Counted from the stretch's first letter, positions 17,901-26,892 are shown. The stretch: DNA of 64,000 nucleotides from Sphingomonas sp. (GCA_019635535.1 JAHBZH010000001.1:1764995-1828994), one strand, 5' to 3'. The notes: generated by a model from the letters alone, not told the origin. Made by a program: numbers and translations.

Positions 17901-17983
17901 CGAGGCGCTGGACAGGGGCGGGAGGCGCGGTTATGGCGCCCGCTCCGCTTCGGCCCGCCACACCGGAGCAGCTTTTCAGGCGT

Positions 17984-18058
17984 GGGCGCGTAGCTCAGTG
18001 GTAGAGCACCGTGTTCACACCGCGGGGGTCGCAAGTTCAATCCTTGCCGCGCCCACCA
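17984..18058 (+). tRNA. tRNA-Val (anticodon CAC)
   Basis: 75 nt with acceptor strands GGGCGCG and CGCGCCC and an encoded CCA (18056-18058). The anticodon stem-loop is CCGTG-TTCACAC-CGCGG with anticodon CAC, and the T-arm contains AGTTCAATCCT. A weak TGGACA / TTATGG pair (17909-17936, 16-bp spacing) may be its promoter. Confidence 0.95.
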
Positions 18059-18070
18059 CGCCTTCCCGTC

Positions 18071-18388
18071 ATGACTGAATCGCCGGTCACGCCGGATGGC
18101 GATGGCGTTCGTCTCGCCATCCGGGTCACGCCGCGCGCGAAGCGCAGCTGCATCGCCGGCTCGATCGCTGACGCGGACGGGCGGGCGATGCTCGCGGTCC
18201 GGCTTGCCGCCCAACCGGTCGATGGTGCGGCCAACAAGGCGCTGATCGCGCTGCTCGCCGAGCTGACCGGGCTGCCGAGATCGGCCATATCCATCCTTTC
18301 CGGCGAGAGCGGTCGCCGCAAGATCGTGCGACTTGCCGGCATCGATGCCGAATCCGTCTCGCGCCGTCTTGAAAGCGGCCCGGATTAA
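18071..18388 (+). CDS. DUF167 (YggU-like) family protein
   Basis: A 105-residue cytosolic protein with the family core VRLAIRVTPRAKRSCIAG, then MLAVRLAAQPVDGAANKALI and SILSGESGRRKIVRL. These are the PxxGkAN- and SGxxxRxK-type motifs of the small alpha/beta fold. The biochemical function of the family is unknown. ATG 18071 is used because in-frame codons further upstream lie inside the tRNA-Val gene. It begins 13 nt after the tRNA and may be read from the same transcript. Confidence 0.88.
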   Translation: MTESPVTPDGDGVRLAIRVTPRAKRSCIAGSIADADGRAMLAVRLAAQPVDGAANKALIALLAELTGLPRSAISILSGESGRRKIVRLAGIDAESVSRRLESGPD

Positions 18389-18450
18389 CGCGGCGGTGCT
18401 GGCCGTTCCCCAATCGGTCACATATTTCAGCGATATTCCGGGGAAGGGAC

Positions 18451-18600
18451 ATGACCGACGACCGCATCTATTATGCCCGCAGGGCCGAGGAAGAGCGCGC
18501 CGCCGCCGCGCGGGCGCGCAGCGAAGCCGCCCGCCGCATCCATCATGAGCTCGCCGATCTTTTCGCCGCCCGGCTCGCCGAGCGGGGAGAGCATGCCTGA
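18451..18600 (+). CDS. small Arg/Ala-rich helical protein, 49 aa
   Basis: A 50-codon frame encoding MTDDRIYYARRAEEERAAAA followed by RARSEAARRIHHELADLFAA and a short tail ending ERGEHA. GGGAAGGGAC immediately precedes ATG 18451, an excellent ribosome-binding site. The sequence is strongly amphipathic and charged, without a membrane segment. Similar short proteins with a DRxYYARRAEEER-type opening are common in sphingomonads as far as I recall; the function is unknown. It sits between the DUF167 gene and tRNA-His. Confidence 0.7.
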   Translation: MTDDRIYYARRAEEERAAAARARSEAARRIHHELADLFAARLAERGEHA

Positions 18601-18611
18601 TCGAGCGTCCC

Positions 18612-18639
18612 TTGACGCTGGGGCGCGCCCGACCTAGGT
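18612..18639 (+). promoter_or_regulatory. putative promoter of tRNA-His
   Basis: TTGACG (18612-18617) and CTAGGT (18634-18639) are separated by 16 bp, 24 bp before the tRNA 5' end. The -35 is good and the -10 is poor. Confidence 0.4.
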
Positions 18640-18663
18640 GCGCAGCCGCATCCGCTTATGCAT

Positions 18664-18741
18664 GGCGATCGTAGCTCAGCTGGTTAGAGCATCGGTTTGT
18701 GGTACCGAGGGTCGCGGGTTCAAGTCCCGTCGATCGCCCCA
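18664..18741 (+). tRNA. tRNA-His (anticodon GTG)
   Basis: 78 nt, including the diagnostic extra G at position -1 (18664) paired with C73. The acceptor stem is GGCGATCG / CGATCGCC. The anticodon stem-loop TCGGT-TTGTGGT-ACCGA gives GTG, and CCA is encoded at 18739-18741. The G-1:C73 pair is the histidine identity element and is genome-encoded here. Confidence 0.97.
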
Positions 18742-18770
18742 TTCCTTTTGAACCTGCACAGGACCGATCG

Positions 18771-19820
18771 ATGGATTCGCTCTGGGATTTTCCCGATTTC
18801 GACGCGCATGAATTTGTCCATTTCGTCACCGACCGGGAAAGCGGCCTGAAGGCGATCGTCGCGGTTCACTCCACCCATCTCGGCCCCGGCGCGGGCGGCA
18901 CCCGCTTCTGGCATTATGCCAAGTCCGGCGATGCGGTCGCCGACGCGCTGCGCCTGTCGCGCGGCATGAGCTACAAGAACGCGATGGCCGGCCTGCCGCT
19001 GGGCGGCGGCAAAGCGGTGATCCTCGCCGACGAGGCACGGACCAAGACGCCGGCCATGATCGCCGCCTTCGGCCGCGCCGTGAACGGGCTCGGCGGTCGT
19101 TACGTCACCGCCGAGGATGTTGGCATGAGCGTGGCCGACATGGTCGAGATCTCGGAGCGGACGAAGTTCGTCGCGGGCCTGCCTGTCGCCGAGGGGAGTG
19201 TCGGCGGCGATCCCGGACCGCACACCAGCTATGGCGTGTTCCTCGGCGTCAAGGCGGCGGTGAAGCGCGCCTTGGGCAAGGACAGCCTCGCCGGCCTGCA
19301 CATCGCCATCCAGGGTGCTGGCAGCGTCGCTTCGGGCCTCGCGCGCCGCGCGGCGGCGGAAGGTGCCCGGCTCAGCATCGCCGACATCGATGCCGAGCGC
19401 GTTCAGGCGCTGGCGAACGAGACGGGCGGTACGGTCGTGTCCGTGGACGAGATCATGACGGTCGCGGCGGACGTGTTCAGCCCCAATGCGCTGGGCGCGA
19501 TCCTGACCGAACAGTCGATCGCCGCCCTCAACGTGCCGGTCGTGGCCGGCGGCGCCAACAACCAGCTCGCGACACCGGCGGATGGCGATCGGGTGCAGGC
19601 ACGCGGCATCCTCTATGCGCCGGATTACGTCATCAATGCCGGCGGCATCATCAACGTCTCGACCGAATATCTGAAAGACGGCGACGAAGCGGAGGTGCGC
19701 CGCCGGATCGAGGCGATCCCGGGCCGGCTCGAGGAGATCTGGACCGAAAGCGCCGCCACCGGCCGCAACCCGGCCCGGGTCGCCGATGCGATGGCGAACC
19801 GGCTGATCGGCCGCGGCTAG
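18771..19820 (+). CDS. Leu/Phe/Val (branched-chain amino acid) dehydrogenase
   Basis: The 349-residue NAD-dependent oxidative deaminase belongs to the Glu/Leu/Phe/Val dehydrogenase superfamily. Substrate-binding and catalytic lysines are in GMSYKNAMAGLPLGGGKAVI (Lys69, Lys81). The catalytic Asp region is AEDVGMSVADM, and the Rossmann motif is IAIQGAGSVASGLA. The C-terminal ANNQLATPADG and DYVINAGGIINV are typical of leucine dehydrogenases. ATG 18771 is preferred because earlier in-frame codons lie in the tRNA. It would interconvert branched-chain amino acids and 2-keto acids. Its stop and that of the convergent permease share the palindrome CTAG (19817-19820). Confidence 0.9.
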   Translation: MDSLWDFPDFDAHEFVHFVTDRESGLKAIVAVHSTHLGPGAGGTRFWHYAKSGDAVADALRLSRGMSYKNAMAGLPLGGGKAVILADEARTKTPAMIAAFGRAVNGLGGRYVTAEDVGMSVADMVEISERTKFVAGLPVAEGSVGGDPGPHTSYGVFLGVKAAVKRALGKDSLAGLHIAIQGAGSVASGLARRAAAEGARLSIADIDAERVQALANETGGTVVSVDEIMTVAADVFSPNALGAILTEQSIAALNVPVVAGGANNQLATPADGDRVQARGILYAPDYVINAGGIINVSTEYLKDGDEAEVRRRIEAIPGRLEEIWTESAATGRNPARVADAMANRLIGRG

Positions 19821-20725
19821 AGCGATTCGGCGGGCGGCTTTTCGCGCCCCAGCCGGTGCTCGCGATAGAGGGTGTAGAGGCCGCTCGCGATGATGATCGC
19901 GGCGCCGATCCAGGTCGCCGCCGGCGGACGCGTGTCCCACAGCAGCCAGCCGAGCAGCACCGCCCACAAGAGCTGGGTATAATCGAACGGCACGACCACA
20001 GCGACCGGCGCGGTGCGCAGCGACGAGGTCAGGAAGAGCTGCCCCATGCCCCCGGCGAGGCCGATCGCGGCGAGGATTGCCCATTCGCGCCCGTCATGCG
20101 CCTCGGCGAAGAAAGGCATCAGCGCGCCGGTAACGACCATCGAGAAACCGGTGAACCAGAGCACGGTCGTCGGCACGCTCTCCGTTCGGCCCATCGAGCG
20201 GATCGTGATCGTCACCGCCGCCACGCCGAGCGCGGCAAGCAGCGCCAGCGTCAGCCCGGCCGCCGGTAGCGTGCCGCCGCCCGGCTGCATGACGATCAGC
20301 ACGCCGATGAAGCCGAGCGTCACCGCGCTCCAGCGATAGCGGCCGACCGGCTCACGCAGGATCAGGGCGGACAGCATCACCGAGAAAAGCGGCGCGACGA
20401 ACCCGATCGTCGCCGATTCGGCGAGCGGCAGGAAGGCGAGCGCGGAGAAAGCGAGCAGCATCGTGCCCAGCCCCAGCATACCGCGCGAGACGTGCAGCAG
20501 CGGCCGCCGCGTGCGCCATGCGCCGAAATTGCGGGTGATCGCCATCCAGGCGATGAGCGGCGGCAGGCCGAAGGCGAAACGGTAGAAAGCCAGTTCGACC
20601 ACCGCGATGCCCGCCTCGTGGCCCAGCTTGATCGCGGCGGCCATGAGACCGAAGCATGTCGCTGCGCCGAGGCGGAGCGCGATCCCGAGCATCGGTGACT
20701 GGCGGGGCGGGGTCGTGTCGATCAT
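19817..20725 (-). CDS. EamA/DMT-family transporter
   Basis: The 302-residue inner-membrane protein has ten predicted helices in two EamA repeats. The first is from GAATCFGLMAAAIKLGHEAG to LLAFSALAFLPLAESATIGF, and the second from LTLALLAALGVAAVTITIRS to LGWLLWDTRPPAATWIGAAI. SLRTAPVAVVVPFDYTQLLW near the end is typical of RhaT-like metabolite exporters. ATG 20725 (MIDTTPPRQSP) is preferred over an extension to 20764 because the first helix then begins at a usual distance. The substrate is unknown. The gene is divergent from the ccm operon with 83 bp between starts. Confidence 0.85.
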   Translation of the reverse strand: MIDTTPPRQSPMLGIALRLGAATCFGLMAAAIKLGHEAGIAVVELAFYRFAFGLPPLIAWMAITRNFGAWRTRRPLLHVSRGMLGLGTMLLAFSALAFLPLAESATIGFVAPLFSVMLSALILREPVGRYRWSAVTLGFIGVLIVMQPGGGTLPAAGLTLALLAALGVAAVTITIRSMGRTESVPTTVLWFTGFSMVVTGALMPFFAEAHDGREWAILAAIGLAGGMGQLFLTSSLRTAPVAVVVPFDYTQLLWAVLLGWLLWDTRPPAATWIGAAIIIASGLYTLYREHRLGREKPPAESL

Positions 20726-20808
20726 GCGCGCGGCCGTCCTGCCCCCGCCGCAGTCGCCGCGCAAGGCGCTTCCCCATGCGAAAGGGCTTCGCTACACAAG
20801 GCGCGAGC

Positions 20809-21531
20809 ATGCACGTTTACGCGAATCCGGCCCGTTTCCTCAAAATCGCCCGTCCCCTCACGGCCTGGTTCGGCTGGATCGGGGCGGCGCTGATCGCCTG
20901 CGCGCTCGTTTACGGGCTGCTGCTCGCCCCGCCCGACTATCTGCAGGGCGAAAGCGCGCGCATCCTCTACATTCACGTCCCCGCCGCCTGGCTGGGCATG
21001 GCGGGCTGGACCGGCATTGCGGTGGCGAGCCTCATGCAGCTCATCTGGCGCCACCCGCTCGCCGCCGTTGCGGGCCGCGCGCTCGCGGTGCCGGGCGCGG
21101 TCTTCACCTTCGTTTGCCTCGCCACCGGCTCGCTCTGGGGGCGCCCGACCTGGGGCACCTATTGGGAATGGGACGGGCGGATGACCTCGATGCTCGTCCT
21201 GCTCTTCCTCTATCTCGCCTATATCGCGCTGGCGGGTGCCGAGAAGGAGAAAGGCGGGGAGGGCCGGATCACCGCGATCTTCGGCTTGGTCGGAGCGATC
21301 AACCTGCCGATCATCCGCTATTCCGTCGTATGGTGGAACACGTTGCACCAGGGACAGAGCATCGACATCGTTCAGGGCCGTTCCTCTATCGATGCGTCCA
21401 TGCTGTGGCCGCTGCTCGCCTCCGCGCTCGGCTTCACCTTGCTGTTCGGCGCGATCGTGCTGATGCGGATGCGGGCCGAGCTGGCCCGCGCAAAGCTGGA
21501 GGCGCGGATGCGCCGGATGGCCGCGTCATGA
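20809..21531 (+). CDS. ccmC: heme export/handling protein CcmC
   Basis: The 240-residue, six-helix inner-membrane protein is the first gene of the cytochrome c maturation operon. The heme-handling tryptophan-rich motif is WGTYWEWDGRMTS (about 110-122), flanked by the conserved HVPAAWLGM and YSVVWWNTLHQG loops that hold the two axial His residues. It delivers heme to CcmE. ATG 20809 (MHVYANPARFLK) has AAGG 8 nt upstream; ATG 20776 is an in-frame alternative adding 11 residues. ccmA and ccmB, which usually precede ccmC, are absent, so the CcmAB ATPase must be encoded elsewhere. Confidence 0.95.
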   Translation: MHVYANPARFLKIARPLTAWFGWIGAALIACALVYGLLLAPPDYLQGESARILYIHVPAAWLGMAGWTGIAVASLMQLIWRHPLAAVAGRALAVPGAVFTFVCLATGSLWGRPTWGTYWEWDGRMTSMLVLLFLYLAYIALAGAEKEKGGEGRITAIFGLVGAINLPIIRYSVVWWNTLHQGQSIDIVQGRSSIDASMLWPLLASALGFTLLFGAIVLMRMRAELARAKLEARMRRMAAS

Positions 21532-21659
21532 ACCACTGGCCCTTCATCATCGCCGCTTATGCGCTCGCCCTGACCGCGGCCGTCGCCTTGACCTGGTGGA
21601 GCTGGACGGCGATGCGACGTGCCGAAGCGGAGGTCGATCGATTGAGGCAGGATCCGTGA
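21528..21659 (+). CDS. ccmD: heme exporter accessory protein CcmD
   Basis: A 43-residue single-pass protein: MNHWPFIIAAYALALTAAVA followed by a basic amphipathic tail with RRAEAEVDRLRQDP. This is the CcmD layout, a small membrane protein that stabilises the CcmC-CcmE complex. ATG 21528 overlaps the ccmC stop (ATGA), and its own stop overlaps the GTG of ccmE. Confidence 0.92.
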   Translation: MNHWPFIIAAYALALTAAVALTWWSWTAMRRAEAEVDRLRQDP

Positions 21660-22093
21660 AGCGGAAGAATCAGCGGCTGATCCTTCTCGGTCTCGCGGCC
21701 GTGGCCGTATTCGGCGCGATCCTGCTCGCCATGTCCGCGATGCGCGATCAGGCGGCTTTCTTCTACGCGCCGGCCGATGTGGCGCGCAAAGGCCTGCCGC
21801 TCGATCGGGCGGTGCGGATCGGCGGCATGGTGAAAGGCGGCTCGATCCAGCGCCAGCCGGACGGCCTCACCATCCATTTTCTCGTCGGGGACGATACGGA
21901 CGCGACCATCCCGGTACGCTTCACCGGCATCACGCCGGAGCTGTTCCGCGAGAATAGCGGCGTGGTCGCCGAGGGGCGTTTCCAGCCGGACGGCAGCTTC
22001 GTGGCCAGCGAAATCCTCGCCAAGCATGACGAGAATTACATGCCGCCTCGGCTCGGGCCGCAAGGTCAGCACAGGACGGACACGCTCGGATGA
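21656..22093 (+). CDS. ccmE: periplasmic heme chaperone CcmE
   Basis: The 145-residue protein has an N-terminal signal anchor (RLILLGLAAVAVFGAILLAM) and an OB-fold domain. It ends in AKHDENYMP, whose His124 is the covalent heme attachment site and Tyr128 the axial ligand (HxxxY). It carries heme from CcmC to the CcmF/H ligation complex. The start is GTG 21656, overlapping the ccmD stop (GTGA), and the stop overlaps ccmF (ATGA), so these genes are translationally coupled. Confidence 0.95.
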   Translation: MKRKNQRLILLGLAAVAVFGAILLAMSAMRDQAAFFYAPADVARKGLPLDRAVRIGGMVKGGSIQRQPDGLTIHFLVGDDTDATIPVRFTGITPELFRENSGVVAEGRFQPDGSFVASEILAKHDENYMPPRLGPQGQHRTDTLG

Positions 22094-24048
22094 TCGCTGA
22101 AGGGGGGCTTGCGGCTTTGTGGCTGGCGGCGGCGCTGTCGCTGCTGCAGCTTTTCCTTGGCATCGCCGCGCTGAGGCCGGGCGGCGCGCATCTGCTGCGC
22201 GTCGTACGTCCGCTGGCAGTGGCGCAGGGCCTGCTCGCCGCGCTCGCCTTCCTGATCCTCATCTGGCTGTTCCTGCGGACGGACTTGTCGGTCCAGCTCG
22301 TCGCCGCCAACAGCCATTCGGCCAAGCCTTGGCTCTACAAGTTCGCCGGTGCCTGGGGGAATCATGAAGGCTCGATGCTGCTCTGGGTGACGGTGCTCGC
22401 CGTCGCCGGCGCCGCCGTGGCCCTGCTCGAACGGCGGCTGCGGCAGGACACTTTGATCGCGACCCTGGCCGCGCAGGCGGCGATCGCGCTCGGCTTCTAC
22501 GCCTTCCTGCTGATGGCCTCGAACCCGTTCACGCGGCTGAGCCCCGTGCCGGTCGAAGGCAACGGGCTCAATCCGCTGCTCCAGGATCCCGGCCTCGCCT
22601 TCCATCCGCCGACACTCTATTTCGGCTATGTCGGCATCTCGATCGCCTTCTCCTTCGCGGTCGGCGCGCTCGTCACCCGCGACGTCGGCCCTGCCTTCGC
22701 CCGCGCGATGCGGCCCTGGATCCTCGCCGCCTGGGTGTTCCTCACCATCGGCATCGTTGCCGGCTCCTACTGGGCCTATTACGAGCTGGGCTGGGGCGGC
22801 TGGTGGTTCTGGGATCCGGTCGAGAACGCCTCGCTGATGCCCTGGCTCGCCGCGACGGCCCTGCTGCACAGCGTCACCGTGCTTGCCACCCGCGACGGGC
22901 TGCGCGCCTGGACGGTCATGCTGGCGGTCGTCGCCTTCTCGATGTCGATGATCGGTACCTTCCTGGTCCGCTCGGGCATCCTGACCAGCGTCCACGCCTT
23001 CGCCGTCGATCCGCAGCGCGGCGCGTTCATCCTCGCCCTGCTCATCCTCTATATCGGTGGCGCGCTGGCCCTGTTCGGCCTGCGCATCGGCACGGTGAAG
23101 GAAGGCTCGCAATTCGACATGGTGAGCCGCGAAGGCGCGCTCGTCGCCAACAATCTCCTGCTCACCGTGATCCTCGGCATCGTGTTCTTCGGCACGCTCT
23201 ATCCGCTCGCGGTCGAGGCGGTGACGGGCGAGAAGCTTTCGGTCGGCCCCCCCTATTTCAACACCGCCGCCGGTCCGGTCGCGCTGGTGCTGGTGGCCAT
23301 CATGGGCGCCGGTGCGCTGCTGCGCTGGCGCAGCGACCGGGTGAAGGCGCTGGGTAACCGCATCTTGATACCGGTCCTCGTCGCCGCCCTTGCCTTCGCC
23401 GCTTTGCTCGTCTTCGCGCCGGATGCCGGTATGCTGCCGCTGCTGGGCCTTGCGCTTGCGCCGGGCGTCGCCGCCGCCAGCGTCGCGCCGCTCTGGAAGC
23501 GCAACCTGCGCCGCACGCCGATCTTCATCTACGGCATGGTAATCGCCCATCTCGGCATCGCCGTCAGCATGGCCGGCATGGCCAGCGAGAGCGCTTTCAC
23601 GAAAGAGACCCTGGTCGCCGCCAGCCCCGGCCAGATCGCCCATGTCGGCGATTTCAGCGTCCGTTTCGACAGCGTGGAACCGATCGCCGGGCCGAACTGG
23701 ACTGCGGTCGAGGGCCGCCTGACCGCGCGGCGCGGCGAGAATGGCCGGGAATTCCAGCTGCGCCCCCAGGCGCGGATGTTCTCTTCGCCGCCGACGCCGA
23801 CCAGCGAGGCGGCGATCACGACGCACTGGGATGGCCAGCTCTACGTTGCGCTCGGCGAGGAGGATGAGCAGGGCCGCTGGCAGGTCCGGCTATGGTGGAA
23901 GCCGTTCGTCACCCTGATCTGGTTCGGCGGCATCATGGTCGCGCTGGGCGGCCTGCTGTCGCTGGTCGGCCGGCTGCGGCGCGAGCGCAAGATCGCGCCC
24001 AGGACGGATGCGGGCACCCGGGCCGATCCTGAGGCGGTGTCGGCATGA
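22090..24048 (+). CDS. ccmF: cytochrome c heme lyase subunit CcmF
   Basis: The 652-residue integral membrane protein has about 15 helices. The WWD heme-handling motif is GWGGWWFWDPVENASLMPWL (about residues 236-255). The N-terminal region contains HEGSMLLWV and the conserved NPFTRL and DPGLAFHPP loops. A large periplasmic domain lies near 480-610. It works with CcmH to attach heme to apocytochrome CxxCH motifs. ATG 22090 overlaps the ccmE stop, and the stop overlaps ccmG. Confidence 0.96.
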   Translation: MIAEGGLAALWLAAALSLLQLFLGIAALRPGGAHLLRVVRPLAVAQGLLAALAFLILIWLFLRTDLSVQLVAANSHSAKPWLYKFAGAWGNHEGSMLLWVTVLAVAGAAVALLERRLRQDTLIATLAAQAAIALGFYAFLLMASNPFTRLSPVPVEGNGLNPLLQDPGLAFHPPTLYFGYVGISIAFSFAVGALVTRDVGPAFARAMRPWILAAWVFLTIGIVAGSYWAYYELGWGGWWFWDPVENASLMPWLAATALLHSVTVLATRDGLRAWTVMLAVVAFSMSMIGTFLVRSGILTSVHAFAVDPQRGAFILALLILYIGGALALFGLRIGTVKEGSQFDMVSREGALVANNLLLTVILGIVFFGTLYPLAVEAVTGEKLSVGPPYFNTAAGPVALVLVAIMGAGALLRWRSDRVKALGNRILIPVLVAALAFAALLVFAPDAGMLPLLGLALAPGVAAASVAPLWKRNLRRTPIFIYGMVIAHLGIAVSMAGMASESAFTKETLVAASPGQIAHVGDFSVRFDSVEPIAGPNWTAVEGRLTARRGENGREFQLRPQARMFSSPPTPTSEAAITTHWDGQLYVALGEEDEQGRWQVRLWWKPFVTLIWFGGIMVALGGLLSLVGRLRRERKIAPRTDAGTRADPEAVSA

Positions 24049-24575
24049 AGCGGGGGTTCATCATCTGGGTGCCGCTGGCGCTTTTCGTCGGCTTCGCGAT
24101 CATCTTCGCGATCGGCCTCTACGCCCCGGTGGCGCGCACCGTGCCCTCCGCTCTCATCGGCCAGAGCGTGCCCGAATTCGAGCTTGCCGGTGCCCTGCCG
24201 GGACGGCCCGGCCTGTCGAGCGGGTCGCTGCGCCGGGGCGAGCCGCGTGTCGTCAACATCTTCGCGAGCTGGTGCATTCCCTGCCGGGCCGAAGCGCCGC
24301 AGCTTGAGGAACTGGCGCGGCGGGGCGTGCCGATCGACGGCATCGCGGTGCGCGACCGGCCGCAGGATCTCGCCGCCTTCCTCACAACTTATGGCGATCC
24401 CTTCGCGACGATCGGCGCGGACAATGACCGGCGGGTGCAGCTCGACCTGGGCTCGGCGGGCGTGCCGGAAACCTTCGTGATCGACGGGCAGGGCATCATC
24501 CGCCACCAGCATATCGGCGCGATCACCAGTGCCGACGTGCCGGCCATCCTCGCGGCCTGGGAGGCGGCGCGATGA
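24045..24575 (+). CDS. ccmG: thiol:disulfide interchange protein CcmG (DsbE)
   Basis: A 176-residue membrane-anchored thioredoxin-like protein. The first 30 residues form a signal anchor. The redox site is ASWCIPCRAEAP (Cys77, Cys80), and the cis-proline region is GVPETFVIDGQG. It keeps the apocytochrome and CcmH thiols reduced in the periplasm before heme ligation. It overlaps both neighbours by 4 nt (ATGA). Confidence 0.94.
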   Translation: MKRGFIIWVPLALFVGFAIIFAIGLYAPVARTVPSALIGQSVPEFELAGALPGRPGLSSGSLRRGEPRVVNIFASWCIPCRAEAPQLEELARRGVPIDGIAVRDRPQDLAAFLTTYGDPFATIGADNDRRVQLDLGSAGVPETFVIDGQGIIRHQHIGAITSADVPAILAAWEAAR

Positions 24576-24982
24576 GGGCGCTGCTGCTCGCCCTCGCTTT
24601 CGTGGCATCTGCCCCGGCACTCGCCGATTCGCTGATGCCGGCGGCGGAATATGCGAACAAGCAGCTTCCCGACGCGCGCCAGGAGGCGCAGGCGCGGGCG
24701 CTGATGGACACGATCCGCTGTCTCGTCTGCCAGGGCCAGGCGATCGGAGACAGCGACGCGGAAATGGCGGGCGACATGCGCGCGCTGATCCGCACTCGCA
24801 TCCAGGCGGGAGAGAGTCCCGAGCAGATCCGCGCCTGGCTGGTGTCGCGCTACGGCAATTGGGTCACCTACGATCCGCCGCTCGACGCGATGACCTGGCC
24901 GCTCTGGGCGGCGCCGCTGCTGCTCGTCCTGTTCGGCCTGTGGCTGGTGCGCGGCCGCTTCAAGCGCCGGAGGAAAGGCTGA
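24572..24982 (+). CDS. ccmH: cytochrome c maturation protein CcmH
   Basis: The 136-residue protein has a signal peptide (MRALLLALAFVASAPALA), the redox motif TIRCLVCQGQ (Cys50, Cys53) and one C-terminal membrane helix (LWAAPLLLVLFGLWLVRG) ending in basic residues. It reduces apocytochrome CxxCH thiols together with CcmG and docks to CcmF. It is the short CcmH/CycL form; the TPR part found in fused CcmH proteins is encoded by the next gene, which overlaps by one base (TGATG). Confidence 0.94.
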   Translation: MRALLLALAFVASAPALADSLMPAAEYANKQLPDARQEAQARALMDTIRCLVCQGQAIGDSDAEMAGDMRALIRTRIQAGESPEQIRAWLVSRYGNWVTYDPPLDAMTWPLWAAPLLLVLFGLWLVRGRFKRRRKG

Positions 24983-25656
24983 TGGGCTGGGCGGTCATGA
25001 TCGGACTGGCGCTGGTCGTCGCGGCGGGGCTGTGGCGCTTCGTCGGCAGGGACAAGGGCGTGTGGCAGTTCATCGGTGCAGCCCTGTTGCTGGCACTGGC
25101 CGGCTATGCCTGGCAGGGGCACCCCGATCTGCCGGGCAGCCCGAAGCCGCCGCCGGCGCGCATATCCCAGGACGACAGCGAATTCGCGGCATTGCGCGAG
25201 GATATGCTCGGCCGCTTCGATCGCGCCGCCGCCTGGCTGACCATCGCCGAAAGCTATCAAAGGCGCGGCGACACGCGCGGCGGGGCCCAGATCCTCAAGA
25301 GCGCGCTGCGCGAATCGCCGGACAATGCCGATCTGTGGGTCGGCCTCGGCAATGCGCTGGTCGTCCATGGCGACGGGATGATGAGTCCGGCCGCGCAGCT
25401 CGCCTTCCAGCGCGCCCAGCGGCTGGCGCCCGATCATCCCGGCCCGCGCTTCTTCTACGGCCTCGCGCTCGCCCAGGGCGGAAATTTCGATCAGGCCGAG
25501 CAGATCTGGCGCCAGCTTCTGGCCGAGGCGCCGGAAGGCGCCGAATATCGCACGACGATCCAGGAGCGGCTGAACGCGCTGCAGCAGGCGCGCATGATGG
25601 GCCAGATTCCCGCCCAGGGCGCGCCGCCGGCACCCGCGGCACCGCCGGCGCAATGA
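24982..25656 (+). CDS. ccmI: TPR protein of the cytochrome c biogenesis operon (CcmI/CycH-like)
   Basis: The 224 residues comprise two N-terminal membrane helices ([18 protein letters not shown] and [15 protein letters not shown]), a proline-rich linker, then three tetratricopeptide-like repeats ([60 protein letters not shown]). A Pro/Ala tail closes the protein. This matches the apocytochrome-binding module of CcmI. It is last in the ccm operon; the start overlaps the ccmH stop by one base. It is shorter than classical CcmI, so the assignment rests partly on context. Confidence 0.82.
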   Translation: MGWAVMIGLALVVAAGLWRFVGRDKGVWQFIGAALLLALAGYAWQGHPDLPGSPKPPPARISQDDSEFAALREDMLGRFDRAAAWLTIAESYQRRGDTRGGAQILKSALRESPDNADLWVGLGNALVVHGDGMMSPAAQLAFQRAQRLAPDHPGPRFFYGLALAQGGNFDQAEQIWRQLLAEAPEGAEYRTTIQERLNALQQARMMGQIPAQGAPPAPAAPPAQ

Positions 25657-25666
25657 GTTCCGGCGC

Positions 25667-26767
25667 TCAGGCCGCTTCGAAAGGCAGGCCGAGCGCGTCG
25701 GCGACGGCCTGGTAGCGGATCTTGCCGCCCGACACGTTGAGCCCGTTGGCGAGGTGCGGATCGGCCTTCATCGCCGCCTCCGCACCCAGATTGGCGAGCT
25801 TCAGCGCGAAGGGCAAAGTGGCGTTGTTGAGCGCGAAGGCCGAGGTCCGCGCCACCGCGCCCGGCATGTTGGCCACGCAATAATGGATCACCCCGTCGAT
25901 CTCGAACACCGGATCGCTGTGCGTGGTCGGCCGTGACGTCTCGAAGCAACCGCCCTGGTCGATCGAGATGTCGACCAGCACCGATCCGCGCTTCATCGTC
26001 TTCAGCATGTCGCGCGTCACTAGCTTCGGCGCGGCGGCGCCCGGGATCAGCACCGCGCCGACCACGACCTCCGCCTTCTTGATCGCATGGGCGATGGCCG
26101 CCTTGGAGGCATAGGCGGTCTTGATCTGGCTGCCGAAGAACATGTCGAGTTCGGCCAGCCGGGCGTTGGAGATGTCGTAGATGGTGACGTCGGCGCGCAT
26201 GCCGACCGCCATCTGCGCGGCGTTCACGCCGGCGATGCCGCCGCCCAGGATCATCACCCGCGCCGGCGCCACGCCCGGCACGCCGCCGAGCAGCACGCCG
26301 CGGCCGCCTTGCTCCTTCTCCAGATAATGCGCGCCGACCTGGATCGACATGCGGCCCGCCACTTCGCTCATCGGCTTCAGCAGCGGCAGCGAGCCGTCGC
26401 GAGCTGTCACCGTCTCATAGGCGATGCAGGTCGCGCCGGACGCCATCAGGCCCTTGGTCTGCTCGGGGTCGGGCGCGAGGTGGAGATAGGTGAAGAGCAG
26501 GTGGCGCGGTTCCAGCATCGCGATCTCGCTCGCCTGCGGCTCCTTCACCTTCACGATCATGTCCGACTTGGCGAAGACCTCGGCGGCATTGGCGCCGACC
26601 GTCGCGCCGGCATCGACATAATCCTGATCGGAAAAGTCGATGCCCGTGCCGGCCTTGGTCTCGACCATCACCTCATGGCCGGCGGCGACCAGTTCGGCGA
26701 CCGAGGCGGGCGTCAGGCCGACGCGATATTCATGGACCTTGATCTCTTTCGGCACCCCGACGCGCAT
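25667..26767 (-). CDS. ald: alanine dehydrogenase
   Basis: NAD-dependent interconversion of L-alanine with pyruvate and ammonia. The 366 residues open with [20 protein letters not shown] and contain IVKVKEPQ and [11 protein letters not shown] (catalytic Lys and His regions). The NAD-binding motif is [19 protein letters not shown], followed by [12 protein letters not shown] and [18 protein letters not shown] precedes ATG 26767. An in-frame extension of ten residues upstream is unlikely. It is divergently transcribed from an Lrp/AsnC regulator, the usual ald activator arrangement, so induction by alanine is expected. Confidence 0.95.
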   Translation of the reverse strand: MRVGVPKEIKVHEYRVGLTPASVAELVAAGHEVMVETKAGTGIDFSDQDYVDAGATVGANAAEVFAKSDMIVKVKEPQASEIAMLEPRHLLFTYLHLAPDPEQTKGLMASGATCIAYETVTARDGSLPLLKPMSEVAGRMSIQVGAHYLEKEQGGRGVLLGGVPGVAPARVMILGGGIAGVNAAQMAVGMRADVTIYDISNARLAELDMFFGSQIKTAYASKAAIAHAIKKAEVVVGAVLIPGAAAPKLVTRDMLKTMKRGSVLVDISIDQGGCFETSRPTTHSDPVFEIDGVIHYCVANMPGAVARTSAFALNNATLPFALKLANLGAEAAMKADPHLANGLNVSGGKIRYQAVADALGLPFEAA

Positions 26768-26892
26768 CGTTCGTCTCCCAAAACGGCTGTGGCGCACGAC
26801 AATAATCCAAACCGGCCGGGAAAGGTTTGCGAAGACATTGCCTCATATGGCGCTTCATGCGATTATATTGCGCGATGCCAAGTCAAATCGGG

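Noticed and set aside
22066..23826. 586-codon minus-strand frame opposite ccmF
   Set aside because: Low-complexity Arg/Asp/Gly/Glu translation arising from codon bias on the opposite strand; ccmF has full family motifs.
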